In this document: positions 9,350 through 19,519 of the stretch, piece after piece
How positions within the stretch are numbered: the stretch's first letter is position 1
Layout of the letters: each line of letters opens with the position of its first letter
NCBI RefSeq assembly: GCF_900102135.1
Contig: NZ_FMVJ01000002.1
Location: 146,789-210,788, forward strand
Length of the DNA: 64,000 nt
Direction: 5' to 3'
Source of the DNA: Microvirga guangxiensis
GTDB lineage: Bacteria; Pseudomonadota; Alphaproteobacteria; Rhizobiales; Beijerinckiaceae
The notes under the pieces: model-generated
The model's input: only the letters and a program-made list of their open reading frames with translations
What the model was told of the DNA's origin: nothing
Database searches by the model: none
Translations under genes and position numbers: made by a program

Positions 9350-10615
9350 ATGTCCCGCCTCATCGCGAGTTTTACGTTAGCAGCAGGCCTGCTCGCCTCG
9401 GCCAGCGTTTCCGCCGTCGAGATTTCCATATCGTGCAGCGCCCTCGGCAAGGAATACGAGATCTGCAAGCAGGGCGTCGATGCCTGGGCGCAGAAGACCG
9501 GCAACACGGTCAAGATCGTCTCGACGCCGAACTCCGCCACGGAACGTCTTGCCCTCTACCAGCAGCTTCTGGCCGCCGGCGCGGGCGATATCGACGTGTT
9601 TCAGATCGACGTGGTGTGGACCGGCATCCTGGCCGATCACCTGGTCGACCTGACCGCGAAAGGCCAAGGCGAAATCGGCGGCCACCTCCCCGCCATGGCC
9701 GAGACCAGCCGCGTCAACGGCAAGCTCATGGCGATGCCGTGGTTCGCCGATGCGGGCCTGCTCTATTACCGGCAGGACCTGCTCGACAAATACAAGCGCC
9801 CCGTGCCGCAGACCTGGGCCGACCTGACGGAGACCGCGCGCATCATCCAGGAGGGCGAGCGCAAGGACGACAAGGGCGATTTCTGGGGCTATGTCTGGCA
9901 GGGCCGCGCCTATGAGGGCCTGACCACCGTCGCGCTGGAATGGATCGCCTCCTACAACGGTGGCACGATCGTCGATGAGAAGGGCGAGATCACCGTCGAG
10001 AACCCGAAGGCCGCCGAGGCCCTCAAGACCGCAGCCGGATGGGTCGGCACCATCACGCCCGAGGGCGTGCTCAACTACACGGAGGAGGAAGCGCGCGGCG
10101 TCTTCCAGGCCGGGAACGCCGCCTTCATGCGCAACTGGCCCTATGCCTGGGCCCTGGCTCAGGGCGCCGACAGCACCATCAAGGGCAAGGTCGGCATCGC
10201 GCCCCTGCCGAAGGGCGGCGCCGACGGACGCCATGCGGGCACGCTCGGCGGCCAGCTTCTCGCCGTGTCGAAATACTCGAAGAATGCCGAGGCCGCGACC
10301 GACCTCGTCATGTACCTGACGGGCGAGGCCGAGCAGAAGCGCCGCGCCGTCGAAGGCTCGTTCAACCCCACCATCGTGTCGCTCTACAGCGATACGGACA
10401 TCGCAAAAGCCAATCCGTTCATCGGCGATCTGGCGGATGTGTTCTCGAATGCCGTCGCACGTCCCGCGACGGTGACCGGCCAGAACTACAACAAGGTCTC
10501 GACCGAGTTCTTCAATGCGATTCACCAAGTGCTCTCGAAGCGCTCGCAGCCTGAGCAGGCGCTCAACCGCCTCGACCGAGACCTGAAACGGATCAAGCGC
10601 AACGGCTGGCAATAA
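9350..10615 (+). CDS. Sugar ABC transporter substrate-binding protein (trehalose/maltose type)
   Basis: 421 residues with GGAGG before ATG 9350. The N-terminus is a Sec signal (LIASFTLAAGLLASASVSA) for periplasmic export. The body matches the family 1 extracellular solute-binding fold: LLAAGAGDIDVFQIDVVWTG near residue 80, MPWFADAGLLYYRQDLL near 125, and a C-terminal helical domain. It is the first gene of a four-gene CUT1-type importer and captures a disaccharide or polyol for the two permeases that follow. ThuE-like trehalose/maltose binding is the best guess; the exact sugar is inference. Confidence 0.9.
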   Translation: MSRLIASFTLAAGLLASASVSAVEISISCSALGKEYEICKQGVDAWAQKTGNTVKIVSTPNSATERLALYQQLLAAGAGDIDVFQIDVVWTGILADHLVDLTAKGQGEIGGHLPAMAETSRVNGKLMAMPWFADAGLLYYRQDLLDKYKRPVPQTWADLTETARIIQEGERKDDKGDFWGYVWQGRAYEGLTTVALEWIASYNGGTIVDEKGEITVENPKAAEALKTAAGWVGTITPEGVLNYTEEEARGVFQAGNAAFMRNWPYAWALAQGADSTIKGKVGIAPLPKGGADGRHAGTLGGQLLAVSKYSKNAEAATDLVMYLTGEAEQKRRAVEGSFNPTIVSLYSDTDIAKANPFIGDLADVFSNAVARPATVTGQNYNKVSTEFFNAIHQVLSKRSQPEQALNRLDRDLKRIKRNGWQ

Positions 10616-10617
10616 CC

Positions 10618-11589
10618 ATGTCGAGTGCCGTTGCCTCCGCGCCCTCCCCTGCACGGGAAACCGCGCAGGGAGGGCGCTCCTCCCTCACCCGCTCGCGGAT
10701 CAGGGCGGCATGGATCTTCATCGCTCCGACGCTGATCGTGCTGGCGCTGATCGCAGGCTGGCCCCTCGCGCGGACGATCTGGTTCAGCTTCACGGATGCC
10801 AGCCTCAACAATCTCGCGGATTACGAATTCATCGGCTTCGAGAACTACGTCGCCAATTACGACGGCGAATGGTTCGGTCTTCTCACCGATCCGGACTGGT
10901 GGCATTCCGTCTGGAACACGGTGTGGTTCACGGCCGTCTCGGTTTCCATCGAAACCGTGCTCGGCATCATCGTCGCGCTGATCCTCAACGCATCCTTCCC
11001 CGGACGCGGCATCATGCGCGCCGTGATCCTCATTCCATGGGCCATTCCCACCGTGGTCTCGGCCAAGATGTGGAACTGGATGCTGCATGATCAGTTCGGC
11101 GTGATCAACGACATGCTCCTGCGCCTCGGCCTCATCGCCGCTCCCATCACCTGGACCGCGAACCCGGACACAGCGCTCTGGACGGTGGTGATGGTGGACG
11201 TGTGGAAGACCACGCCCTTCATGGCGCTCCTCATCCTCGCCGCCCTCCAGATGCTGCCGGGCGACATCTACGAGGCAGCGAAAGTGGACGGCGTGCATCC
11301 GGTGAAAGTCTTCTTCCGCGTGACGTTGCCGCTGATCAAGCCGGCGCTCATCGTCGCCGTGATCTTCCGCGCCCTCGACGCGCTTCGCGTGTTCGACCTG
11401 ATCTACGTGCTCACCGCCAACTCGCGGGACACGGCCTCCATGTCGGTCTATGCGCGCCAGCAGCTCGTGGATTTCCAGGAGGTGGGCTTAGGCTCGGCGG
11501 CCTCCACGCTCATCTTCCTCATCATCGCCCTTCTCATCGTCATCACCATGGCGGCGGGCCGGGTGCGCCTGAGCGGAGATCCCCGATGA
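10618..11589 (+). CDS. Sugar ABC transporter permease (MalF-like)
   Basis: 323 residues, starting 3 bases after the binding-protein stop codon. About six membrane helices begin with RAAWIFIAPTLIVLALIAGW, the usual MalF-like opening. The cytoplasmic EAA loop reads YEAAKVDGVHPVKVFFRVTLPLIKP, the contact for the ATPase. It pairs with the next permease to form the channel. The next gene overlaps by 4 bases (ATGA). Confidence 0.93.
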   Translation: MSSAVASAPSPARETAQGGRSSLTRSRIRAAWIFIAPTLIVLALIAGWPLARTIWFSFTDASLNNLADYEFIGFENYVANYDGEWFGLLTDPDWWHSVWNTVWFTAVSVSIETVLGIIVALILNASFPGRGIMRAVILIPWAIPTVVSAKMWNWMLHDQFGVINDMLLRLGLIAAPITWTANPDTALWTVVMVDVWKTTPFMALLILAALQMLPGDIYEAAKVDGVHPVKVFFRVTLPLIKPALIVAVIFRALDALRVFDLIYVLTANSRDTASMSVYARQQLVDFQEVGLGSAASTLIFLIIALLIVITMAAGRVRLSGDPR

Positions 11590-12410
11590 AAATGCTCACC
11601 CGCATCGGTTTCTGGCTGCTCGTTGCGGCTGTCGGCCTGTTCTCGATCTTCCCGTTCTACTACGCGATCATGTCGTCGTTCCGTTCGGGATCGGATCTCT
11701 TCACAATCGCCTATCTCCCTGAGCGCCTCGATTTCTCGAACTACGTCGCGGTGTTCGAGCGCCAGCCCTTCGGCACGAACATCTTCAACTCGATTGTGGT
11801 GGCAGGCGCTGTCGTGGCTCTGTCGCTGGCGCTTGGCATCACGGCGGCTTACGCCTTCGGGCGCATCCGCTTCAGGGGCCGCTCGCTGCTCCTCATGACG
11901 ATCCTCGCGGTCTCCATGTTCCCGCAGGTGGCGGTGCTGTCGGGCATGTTCGAGCTCATCCGCGCGTTCGGCCTCTACAACACACTGCCCGGTCTGATCC
12001 TCGCGAACCTCATGCTCACCCTGCCCTTCACGGTCTGGGTGCTCACCACCTTCATGCGCGAACTGCCGAAGGAGATCGAGGAAGCGGCTTTCGTGGACGG
12101 CGCCACGCCCTGGATCGTGGTGCGCCGCGTGTTCCTGCCCCTCATGATGCCTGCGGCGGTGACCACCGGCCTTCTCGCCTTCATCGTCTCGTGGAACGAG
12201 TTCCTCTTCGCCCTCACCTTCACCCTGACCAACGAGCAGCGCACCGTACCGCCCGCCATCGCGCTCATGAGCGGCTCGACCGCCTATGAGCTGCCCTGGG
12301 GCACGATCATGGCGGCCTCCGTCGTCGTGACGCTGCCCATCATCGCCATGGTGCTGGTCTTCCAGCGCAAGATCGTCGCGGGCCTCACCGCAGGCGCGGT
12401 CAAGGGATAA
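11586..12410 (+). CDS. Sugar ABC transporter permease (MalG-like)
   Basis: 274 residues from ATG 11586, which overlaps the preceding stop codon by 4 bases. The frame is open back to 11202, but that extension lies inside the upstream permease and is rejected. Typical MalG features are FPFYYAIMSSFRSGSDLF near the N-terminus and the EAA loop EIEEAAFVDGATPWIVVRRVFLPLMMP. Six membrane helices are predicted. It forms the inner-membrane channel with its partner. Confidence 0.93.
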   Translation: MKMLTRIGFWLLVAAVGLFSIFPFYYAIMSSFRSGSDLFTIAYLPERLDFSNYVAVFERQPFGTNIFNSIVVAGAVVALSLALGITAAYAFGRIRFRGRSLLLMTILAVSMFPQVAVLSGMFELIRAFGLYNTLPGLILANLMLTLPFTVWVLTTFMRELPKEIEEAAFVDGATPWIVVRRVFLPLMMPAAVTTGLLAFIVSWNEFLFALTFTLTNEQRTVPPAIALMSGSTAYELPWGTIMAASVVVTLPIIAMVLVFQRKIVAGLTAGAVKG

Positions 12411-12424
12411 CCAAGGAATTTGAA

Positions 12425-13561
<1,137 letters not shown>

Positions 13562-13640
13562 TCGCAAACCGCTGATCTCGACGCGGGCAGACTTCCTCTA
13601 TACTGGCTGTCACCATGACATCCGCCCGAGGAGGCCGCCC

Positions 13641-14201
13641 ATGCTATCGAAAGACGACGAGCTGATCGCCTTCATCGAGGGATTGCCGCCCCGTGCGCGC
13701 CTTATCGGCATCGATCTCGGCACCAAGACCATCGGCCTGTCCCTGTCGGATGTGGAGAAGCGGATCGCCACACCGCTTGAGACGATCAAGCGCGTGAAAT
13801 TCACTCCGGACGTGCAGCAGATCAAAGCCCTCGTGGAGCGCTACGAGGTCGGCGGCCTCGTCTTCGGCCTCCCCCTCAACATGGATGGCTCCGAGGGCCC
13901 CCGCTCCCAGGCCACCCGGGCCTTCGTGCGCAACCTGAAGCCCATCCTGCCCCTCCCCGTTCTGTTCTGGGACGAGCGCATGTCCACCATGGTCGTCACC
14001 CGCACCCTGCTCGACGCGGACGCCTCCCGCGCCAAGCGCGCCGACGCCGTGGACAAGATGGCCGCCGCCTACATCCTGCAAGGCGCCCTCGACCGCTACG
14101 AGCGCATCGCGGCCGACGCGGAGGAAGCCGCCGACGAGGCGGAATACAGGTCCCGCACCGGCCTCGACGCCCCCCCGGAAAGCGGCTCGATGGACGATTG
14201 A
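13641..14201 (+). CDS. ruvX: YqgF/RuvX-type Holliday-junction resolvase, pre-16S rRNA nuclease
   Basis: 186 residues, RNase H-like fold. Visible motifs are [17 protein letters not shown] with the first catalytic Asp, [27 protein letters not shown] with catalytic Glu and the final Asp in [19 protein letters not shown] precedes ATG 13641. The protein is about 30-40 residues longer than the compact E. coli form, through a short N-terminal extension and an acidic C-terminal tail (EEAADEAEY). Probable role is 5' maturation of 16S rRNA. Confidence 0.93.
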   Translation: MLSKDDELIAFIEGLPPRARLIGIDLGTKTIGLSLSDVEKRIATPLETIKRVKFTPDVQQIKALVERYEVGGLVFGLPLNMDGSEGPRSQATRAFVRNLKPILPLPVLFWDERMSTMVVTRTLLDADASRAKRADAVDKMAAAYILQGALDRYERIAADAEEAADEAEYRSRTGLDAPPESGSMDD

Positions 14202-14266
14202 GGCCGCGCCCCAGCGCCAAGCTTCGCGGCCCTGTCACTCAGATGTCGGAAAGCCGCTGAATGGGG

Positions 14267-14295
14267 TTGACGCCCCCGCAAAAGCAGCCTATCTG
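14267..14295 (+). promoter_or_regulatory. Sigma-70 promoter for tRNA-Gln
   Basis: TTGACG at 14267-14272, a 17-base spacer, then TATCTG at 14290-14295: a near-consensus housekeeping promoter about 80 bases upstream of the tRNA. It implies a 5' leader removed by RNase P. Confidence 0.7.
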
Positions 14296-14375
14296 ACCGG
14301 CACTCACAGAGTTCGCCGCCCACGGCCCGGACGCCTTCGGCCCCCCGGAAACCCCAGCGGTTCAAGAAGTCATGG

Positions 14376-14449
14376 TGGGGGATAGTTTAATGGTAGAACA
14401 GCGGACTCTGACTCCGTTAGTCTTGGTTCGAATCCAGGTCCCCCAGCCA
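14376..14449 (+). tRNA. tRNA-Gln (anticodon CTG)
   Basis: The cloverleaf can be drawn by hand. The acceptor stem TGGGGGA (14376-14382) pairs perfectly with TCCCCCA (14439-14445), with discriminator G and an encoded CCA at 14447-14449. The anticodon stem-loop at 14401-14417 has loop CTCTGAC, giving anticodon CTG (14408-14410), which reads CAG. The T arm carries GGTTCGAATCC. In an organism with GatCAB this tRNA may be the transamidation substrate if a separate GlnRS is absent, but that is inference. Confidence 0.96.
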
Positions 14450-14664
14450 CTTTAGACTTCAAGGGATTAGACTCTTCGCCCTCACAATTTGGCTCGGACA
14501 TTCAGACAACCGGCTCTCGGCTGTTTAGACGACCTGCTCTCGTTCCCGCCCCTCTCTCTCCTTAGAGGGCGTCGGCCAGCGAGTGGCCGATGATGGCAGC
14601 GGTCTCGGGCGGGTCGGTTCGGAAAAGCGGGATCACATCGGGTTGTAGATTCGCTGCGACATCG

Positions 14665-16683
14665 TCACAGAGCCTCTCCCGCTCGCGGCGGGGGCGGATC
14701 CGGCTCATGTTCCGGGGCGCCCTGGACGAGCTGCGTCGCCGGCGACTGGACGAGCACGAGATACCGCTCGAACTGGACGAGGACGTCCGAGATGATCTGG
14801 TCACGGCTCATGCCCATGATGTCATAGCCGCGGCCGCCGCTCGAAAAATAGGTACGGGCCTCGTAACGGTATTCCGGCTTTCCAGTATCGAGCGGGGAAA
14901 GAGTGGCCATGGGCTGGGCACTGCGGCTGACGCCGTAGATGAAATCGCGAACCCCTTCGGCCGGCGAACGCATGGCAATGCCGCCGCCATCCTCAATCAC
15001 CTGAGAAGGGCGACCGCGCGCGTTCAACTCCCTCGCGACTTCTTGAAGCGCCGGGCGCACCTGGGTAGCGATGAATCCATCCACCTCGGCTTCAGTCGGC
15101 GAATGGAGGATGAGGGCGAGACGCTGCTGCCACGTGAGGCCCGCGGCTGGCTGAGCGACGGGCGTGTGCGGGCTGGCGATGTGTGCCTGCTGCTGAGCGA
15201 GATCGGCGCGCATCCCGGTCAGGAGCGACCAGACGAGTGCGAGCATGACAAGGGCAAAGGGCAATGCGCTCGCTATGGTTGCCGATTGCAGGGCGCCGAG
15301 ACCGCCAGCAAGGAGCAGGCTGCCCGCCACGACGGCTTGGAGGATGCACCAGAAAACGCGCTGACCGATCGTGGTCTCGGTTTCTCCGCCCGCAGCGATG
15401 GAATCGACGACCAGTGAGCCTGAATCCGCGGAGGTGATGAAGAAGATCCCGACCAGAACTATGGCCAGGGCAGAGGTAAGCGCCGAGAGAGGCAGGTACT
15501 CGAAGAACTTGAAGAGACCGACAGATACGTCGTTGGCGACGGCAGTACCGAGGGCTCCAGCGGCCACGCCGGTGTCCACGAACATTGCGGTGTTGCCGAA
15601 AACGGTCATCCAGAAGAAGGTGAACCCGGCCGGGATGAACAGCACGGCGGTGACGAATTCGCGCACGGTGCGGCCGCGTGAAATACGGGCGATGAACATC
15701 CCGACGAACGGCGACCAGGAAATCCACCAAGCCCAATAGAAAAGCGTCCAAGCATCGATCCAGGGCGTCGGCTCATAGGCATAGATGTTGAAGGTCCGCA
15801 GCAGCAGCGTGTCGAGATAGAGACCCAGGTTCTGCACGAAGTCGCGGAAGAGCAGCGCCGTCGGCCCGACCACCAGGACGTAGATCATCAGCAGAATCGC
15901 GACGACCAGATTGATTTCGGAGAGGATGCGCACTCCCTTGTCGAGGCCGGTGATGACCGAAACCATGGCCATGGCCATGATGACCGCAATCAGGGGAATT
16001 TGAACCTCGGGACCGATGGGGATGCCCAGAAGGTAGTTGAGACCCGCGTTGATCTGAGAGACACCGACGCCGAGCGAGGTGGCGATGCCGAAGATGGTGC
16101 CTACGATGGCGAAGATGTCGACGGCATGGCCTATGGGGCCGTTGATGCGTTCCTTGAGAAGTGGATAGAGTCCGGAGCGGATCGTCAGGGGCAGATTATA
16201 GCGATAGCCGAAATATGCCAAAGATAGGCCGACCACGGCATAGATGGCCCAGGCGTGAATACCCCAATGGAAGAAGGTAACCGCCATGGCCTCTCGCATC
16301 GCCGCGATCGAGCGCGGTTCGACCGTTGGTGGCGCCATGAAATGGGTCATGGGCTCGCCCACGGCGTAGAACATGAGGCCGATGCCCATACCGGCGGCGA
16401 ACAGCATGGCGATCCAGGAAGTGAACTTGAAGTCGGGTGTGGATTCATCCGGTCCGAGCTTCAATCGACCGTAGCGGCCTAGGCAGAGGAGCAGCACGGT
16501 GGCGAGAAAGATCCCGACGGCGAGGAGATAGAGCCAGCCGAAGCCGCTGAGGATGGCAGCCTGCAAGTCCTTGAAGACCTCGCCGGCACGATCCGGGAGG
16601 ACGACCCCGACAGCAAGGAAGAGGCCAATGACGGCGACCGCGCCGAAGAAGACCGGCGGGTTGATGATGAAGCGTTTGAACAT
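14665..16683 (-). CDS. BCCT-family betaine/choline/carnitine transporter
   Basis: 672 residues with twelve hydrophobic helices over about residues 1-505. The family hallmarks are [18 protein letters not shown] in TM3-4 and the aromatic [26 protein letters not shown] segment of TM8, which forms the trimethylammonium-binding cage. A hydrophilic C-terminal domain of about 150 residues resembles the BetT/BetP-type osmosensing extension. It would import choline or glycine betaine using Na+ or H+. It stands alone. Confidence 0.93.
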   Translation of the reverse strand: MFKRFIINPPVFFGAVAVIGLFLAVGVVLPDRAGEVFKDLQAAILSGFGWLYLLAVGIFLATVLLLCLGRYGRLKLGPDESTPDFKFTSWIAMLFAAGMGIGLMFYAVGEPMTHFMAPPTVEPRSIAAMREAMAVTFFHWGIHAWAIYAVVGLSLAYFGYRYNLPLTIRSGLYPLLKERINGPIGHAVDIFAIVGTIFGIATSLGVGVSQINAGLNYLLGIPIGPEVQIPLIAVIMAMAMVSVITGLDKGVRILSEINLVVAILLMIYVLVVGPTALLFRDFVQNLGLYLDTLLLRTFNIYAYEPTPWIDAWTLFYWAWWISWSPFVGMFIARISRGRTVREFVTAVLFIPAGFTFFWMTVFGNTAMFVDTGVAAGALGTAVANDVSVGLFKFFEYLPLSALTSALAIVLVGIFFITSADSGSLVVDSIAAGGETETTIGQRVFWCILQAVVAGSLLLAGGLGALQSATIASALPFALVMLALVWSLLTGMRADLAQQQAHIASPHTPVAQPAAGLTWQQRLALILHSPTEAEVDGFIATQVRPALQEVARELNARGRPSQVIEDGGGIAMRSPAEGVRDFIYGVSRSAQPMATLSPLDTGKPEYRYEARTYFSSGGRGYDIMGMSRDQIISDVLVQFERYLVLVQSPATQLVQGAPEHEPDPPPPRAGEAL

Positions 16684-17027
16684 GCGGTCCCTTTGGGATG
16701 CTCCGTCGCCAGCCGCGGCCTGTACTGAAGCGGGGATCGTCTCCTTCCGGGACGCCCACGTTCCTCATCCAGGATAGAAGCCGGCGGAGGGGGAAGAGTT
16801 CCTTCTCGAGGAAGTGCCGTTCAGGCCGACATCTGTGAGCGCTTCGTCACCCGGCGGTCACGGGGTGGAACGCCCTTCTCGTATCGCTGCTGCTCCGTGA
16901 GGCGATGCCCGCATTGCTCCCACCCTGAACCAGAGACGGGCAAGGGACGCGGGAACCTTTCCGACCAGTCCTCATCCAATGGGAATGCGCAGGCCAAACC
17001 TGGCTTGGCGCGTCTACGGAGGATGCC
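16684..17027. other. Intergenic region with candidate ECF promoter
   Basis: 344 bases separate the divergent BCCT gene and the small secreted-protein gene. No credible coding frame was found; longer minus-strand frames here are antisense to the next gene. The only clear signal is the GGGAACCTTT...CATCCAAT motif at 16951-16980, annotated separately. Confidence 0.6.
16951..16980 (+). promoter_or_regulatory. Candidate ECF sigma-dependent promoter, copy 1
   Basis: GGGAACCTTT (16951-16960), 12 bases, then CATCCAAT (16973-16980). GGAAC is the classical -35 of RpoE-like ECF sigma factors. The same two blocks at identical spacing occur before the ECF sigma gene at 17993-18022. The expected transcript start is near 16986, about 40 bases before the ATG at 17028. 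Confidence 0.6.
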
Positions 17028-17447
17028 ATGAGGATTGCTGTCGCTACTCTCGCCTTGGTCGCCGCTTTCAGCCTGCCGGCCTCGGCAGCCGATCAGGTCG
17101 AGAAAGCTCCGCCGAGCGGTGCGTACAAGAAGGTGAGCGAGCTCGTGAAGCTGCCGGACTTCCTGCCGGGGCTCGGGCAGCTTTACGTCGACCCCAAGAC
17201 GCTGCCGGCAGGTCCGTTCCTGGCCTATGACCGCGACGGCCGGCTCGTCAGCACGGTCTATATGCTGCCTGTCGAAGACCTTTCGAACAAGGACAAGCGC
17301 TTCGACGATCTCGCTGCTCCAGGCGGCAAAGTCGACCATGTCGATGTCTACTTCAACGCCGGGCATCCGGGTGTCGAGAAGCCCCATGCGCATGTCGTGC
17401 TTTGGCATGTCCCCAAGGCCGAAGAGACACGAGTGGCGGCGAAGTGA
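17028..17447 (+). CDS. Small secreted protein with conserved HAHVVLWHVP tail, function unknown
   Basis: 139 residues; Sec signal (AVATLALVAAFSLPASA) with cleavage before ADQVEKAPP. The mature part has a conserved-looking region VDHVDVYFNAGHPGVEKPHAHVVLW in which three histidines are clustered, suggesting metal contact. I do not know a characterised homologue; it resembles DUF5602-like periplasmic proteins, but this is uncertain. Its stop codon overlaps the ATG of the cupredoxin gene (TGATG), so the two are co-translated, and both probably act in the periplasm. Confidence 0.8.
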   Translation: MRIAVATLALVAAFSLPASAADQVEKAPPSGAYKKVSELVKLPDFLPGLGQLYVDPKTLPAGPFLAYDRDGRLVSTVYMLPVEDLSNKDKRFDDLAAPGGKVDHVDVYFNAGHPGVEKPHAHVVLWHVPKAEETRVAAK

Positions 17448-17974
17448 TGATTTCACGCAGACATATTCTGCAGATCGGCGGGGGCTTCCTCGCCGGTCTG
17501 GCATGGCCCCGGCATATGCACGCCGCTGAGGCGGTCGAGATCCGGATGCAGGGCAATCAGGATGGATCGCATGTCTGGTTCGATCCGGTCGGCCTTCGCA
17601 TCGAACCGGGACAGACGATCCGCTGGATCAACCTCGATTCCGGCAATTCCCACACCGTCACGGCCTATCACCCGAACAACTTCGATCGCCCCTTGCGTAT
17701 TCCCGAGGGCGCACAGCCCTGGAACTCGGACTATCTGCTACCGGACGAGTCCTTCTCCGTCACGCTCACGGTGGAGGGCGTCTATGACTTCTACTGCATC
17801 CCGCATGAGCATGCGGGAATGGTCGGGCGGGTCATCGTGGGTCGCCCGGGTCCGGCTTCGGCCAGCCCTCTGCCGGAGCAAGCGGCGGGTGGGGAGGCAA
17901 TACCTGAAATCGCGCTCCGGGCCTTTCCGTCCGTCGATGAGATCATGCGCCAAGGCGTCGTCAGGCGCGTTTAA
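17447..17974 (+). CDS. Cupredoxin (plastocyanin/pseudoazurin-like blue copper protein)
   Basis: 175 residues from the ATG at 17447, one base overlapping the previous stop; GTG 17444 in frame is an alternative. The N-terminus SRRHILQIGGGFLAGLAW resembles a Tat-type signal although the second Arg is followed by His. Type 1 copper ligands are in place: H69 in NSHTVT, then C117, H120 and M125 in YCIPHEHAGM, spaced as in plastocyanin (C-x2-H-x4-M). A C-terminal extension of about 45 residues (RAFPSVDEIMRQGVVRRV) follows the fold. Probable periplasmic electron carrier. Confidence 0.9.
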   Translation: MISRRHILQIGGGFLAGLAWPRHMHAAEAVEIRMQGNQDGSHVWFDPVGLRIEPGQTIRWINLDSGNSHTVTAYHPNNFDRPLRIPEGAQPWNSDYLLPDESFSVTLTVEGVYDFYCIPHEHAGMVGRVIVGRPGPASASPLPEQAAGGEAIPEIALRAFPSVDEIMRQGVVRRV

Positions 17975-17992
17975 GGCAGCCCCGGCAGCAGT

Positions 17993-18022
17993 GGGAACCT
18001 TTGTCGGGATTTCCTATCTAAT
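17993..18022 (+). promoter_or_regulatory. Candidate ECF sigma-dependent promoter, copy 2 (autoregulation)
   Basis: GGGAACCTTT (17993-18002), 12 bases, TATCTAAT (18015-18022), at the same spacing as copy 1. It starts 19 bases after the cupredoxin stop codon and ends 22 bases before the sigma-factor ATG, so the sigma gene probably drives itself. Confidence 0.65.
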
Positions 18023-18044
18023 GATGAGGGACAGGAGCTTGGCC

Positions 18045-18755
18045 ATGCAAACGCTAGCGCTCGCGGCTGCTGAATTGGATGCACTCGATGACAGGACGCT
18101 GGTGGAACGCGCCCGCAATCGGGATGGAGCCGCAGTCCGGCTCATCATGCAGCGGCACAATCGCCGCCTGTTTCGCGTGGCTCGCAGCGTCCTGAACGAT
18201 GACGCCGAGGCGGAGGACGTCGTCCAAGAGGCTTATGTGCGCGCCTTCACTCATCTCGACGGTTTTCGCGGCGAGGCACGGCTCTCAACCTGGCTGACGC
18301 GCATTGCGCTGAACGAAGCGCTGGGCAGGCTCCGACGGCGGCGCACCATGATCGGCCTGAAGGAGATTGATGCCATCGACGATCAGGGAGAAGCCCGTGT
18401 GATCTATCTGCCATCGGCACAGCAGGACAGCGACCCGGAAGCAGCGGCAGCCCGCGCTCAGGTGCGGCGTCTGCTCGAACGCGCGGTGGACGAGCTTCCC
18501 GAGAGCTTCCGCATCGTGTTCGTTCTCCGCGACATCGAGGAGATGAGCATTGAGGAAACCGCATCTCATCTGGGTCTGCGTCCGGAGACGGTCAAAACAA
18601 GGCTTCACCGCGCCCGGCGCCTTCTGCGCCAGTCGCTCGACAGGACATTGTCCTCCGCCGTGAGCGACACTTTCCCCTGCGCCGGTGCTCGCTGCGCGCG
18701 GATCACGGAAGCCGTTTTGACCAGGCTTGGGATCGACACGCCTTCGAAGAAGTGA
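18045..18755 (+). CDS. RpoE-like ECF RNA polymerase sigma factor
   Basis: 236 residues from ATG 18045, which has CAGGAG at 18032-18037. The in-frame ATGs at 18021/18024 lie within or next to the promoter -10 and are disfavoured, and the open frame reaching back to 17562 lies inside the cupredoxin gene. Region 2 is RLFRVARSVLNDDAEAEDVVQEAYVRAF; region 4 is the HTH EEMSIEETASHLGLRPETVKTRLHRARR. A short C-terminal extension has two cysteines (PCAGARCARI). No anti-sigma gene is adjacent. It probably controls the linked copper/secreted-protein genes. Confidence 0.93.
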   Translation: MQTLALAAAELDALDDRTLVERARNRDGAAVRLIMQRHNRRLFRVARSVLNDDAEAEDVVQEAYVRAFTHLDGFRGEARLSTWLTRIALNEALGRLRRRRTMIGLKEIDAIDDQGEARVIYLPSAQQDSDPEAAAARAQVRRLLERAVDELPESFRIVFVLRDIEEMSIEETASHLGLRPETVKTRLHRARRLLRQSLDRTLSSAVSDTFPCAGARCARITEAVLTRLGIDTPSKK

Positions 18756-18825
18756 TCCTCAAATCCCGTTTCTACATCTCGATGTTCGGGATGGCGGCGC
18801 TCCGTCATCCCGAACTTTGCAGCTC

Positions 18826-19305
18826 TTACGATTTCGGCATGATCACGCTGTCGATCACATGGATGACGCCGTTCGATGCCTGGACGTCGGCTTGCGTGAC
18901 GGTTGCGTCGTTGACTTTGACCGCATTGCCGCTGGCGTCGACCTGCACGTTGCTGCCCTCGACGGTCTTGGCGCTCGTCTTCTTACCCTTGAGATCGCTG
19001 GACATGACGTTGCCAGCCACGACGTGATAGGTCAGAACCTTCTGCAACTGCGCCTTGTTCTCGGGCTTCAGGAGGTTTTCGACCGTTCCGGCCGGCAGCT
19101 TCTTGAAGGCTTCGTCAGAGGGTGCGAACACCGTGTAGGGGCCCTTGCCCTTGAGCGTTTCGACAAGGCCGGCAGCCTGAAGGGCCGCGGTCAGCGTCTT
19201 GAAACTGCCGTTGGAGGTTGCGGTCTCAACGATGTCCGCTGCTGCGGCAGGAGATGCCGCCGTCAGCATGGCAGCCACGGTGTAGGCAATGTACTTTGCG
19301 TTCAT
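18826..19305 (-). CDS. Secreted fasciclin-domain (FAS1) protein
   Basis: 159 residues; AGAGGA before ATG 19305. Signal peptide ([17 protein letters not shown]) followed by a single FAS1 domain: the H1 motif [11 protein letters not shown] and the H2-like [12 protein letters not shown] at the C-terminus are both present, with the YH pair in [11 protein letters not shown]1 proteins are exported adhesion or envelope proteins. It converges with the ECF sigma gene and may belong to the same envelope response, but I saw no copy of the shared GGGAACC motif before it. Confidence 0.93.
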   Translation of the reverse strand: MNAKYIAYTVAAMLTAASPAAAADIVETATSNGSFKTLTAALQAAGLVETLKGKGPYTVFAPSDEAFKKLPAGTVENLLKPENKAQLQKVLTYHVVAGNVMSSDLKGKKTSAKTVEGSNVQVDASGNAVKVNDATVTQADVQASNGVIHVIDSVIMPKS

Positions 19306-19519
19306 TGTTCCATCCTCTCATCGCTGCGCCCTTTTGATGTGTCGGCGCCAGCTTCGAAGGATATGTCCGGCCCAGGGCTCCTTGTTCATCGGGAAGTTCC
19401 TGAGCCGGATAGGAAAATCACCGTAGGAGGCCGGTTTCTCTCGCGAGGTCATAGGAAGTCGCGCGCGAAGTTGCCATACTCTCACGCGGCAGCCGCCCGC
19501 AGCCGAGACCGAGGCCAGA

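Noticed and set aside
11202..11585. N-terminal extension of the MalG-like permease
   Set aside because: Reads inside the upstream permease; ATGA overlap at 11586 is the natural start.
17562..18044. N-terminal extension of the ECF sigma factor into the cupredoxin gene
   Set aside because: Arg/Ser-rich out-of-frame reading of the cupredoxin; good start at 18045 and promoter just before it.
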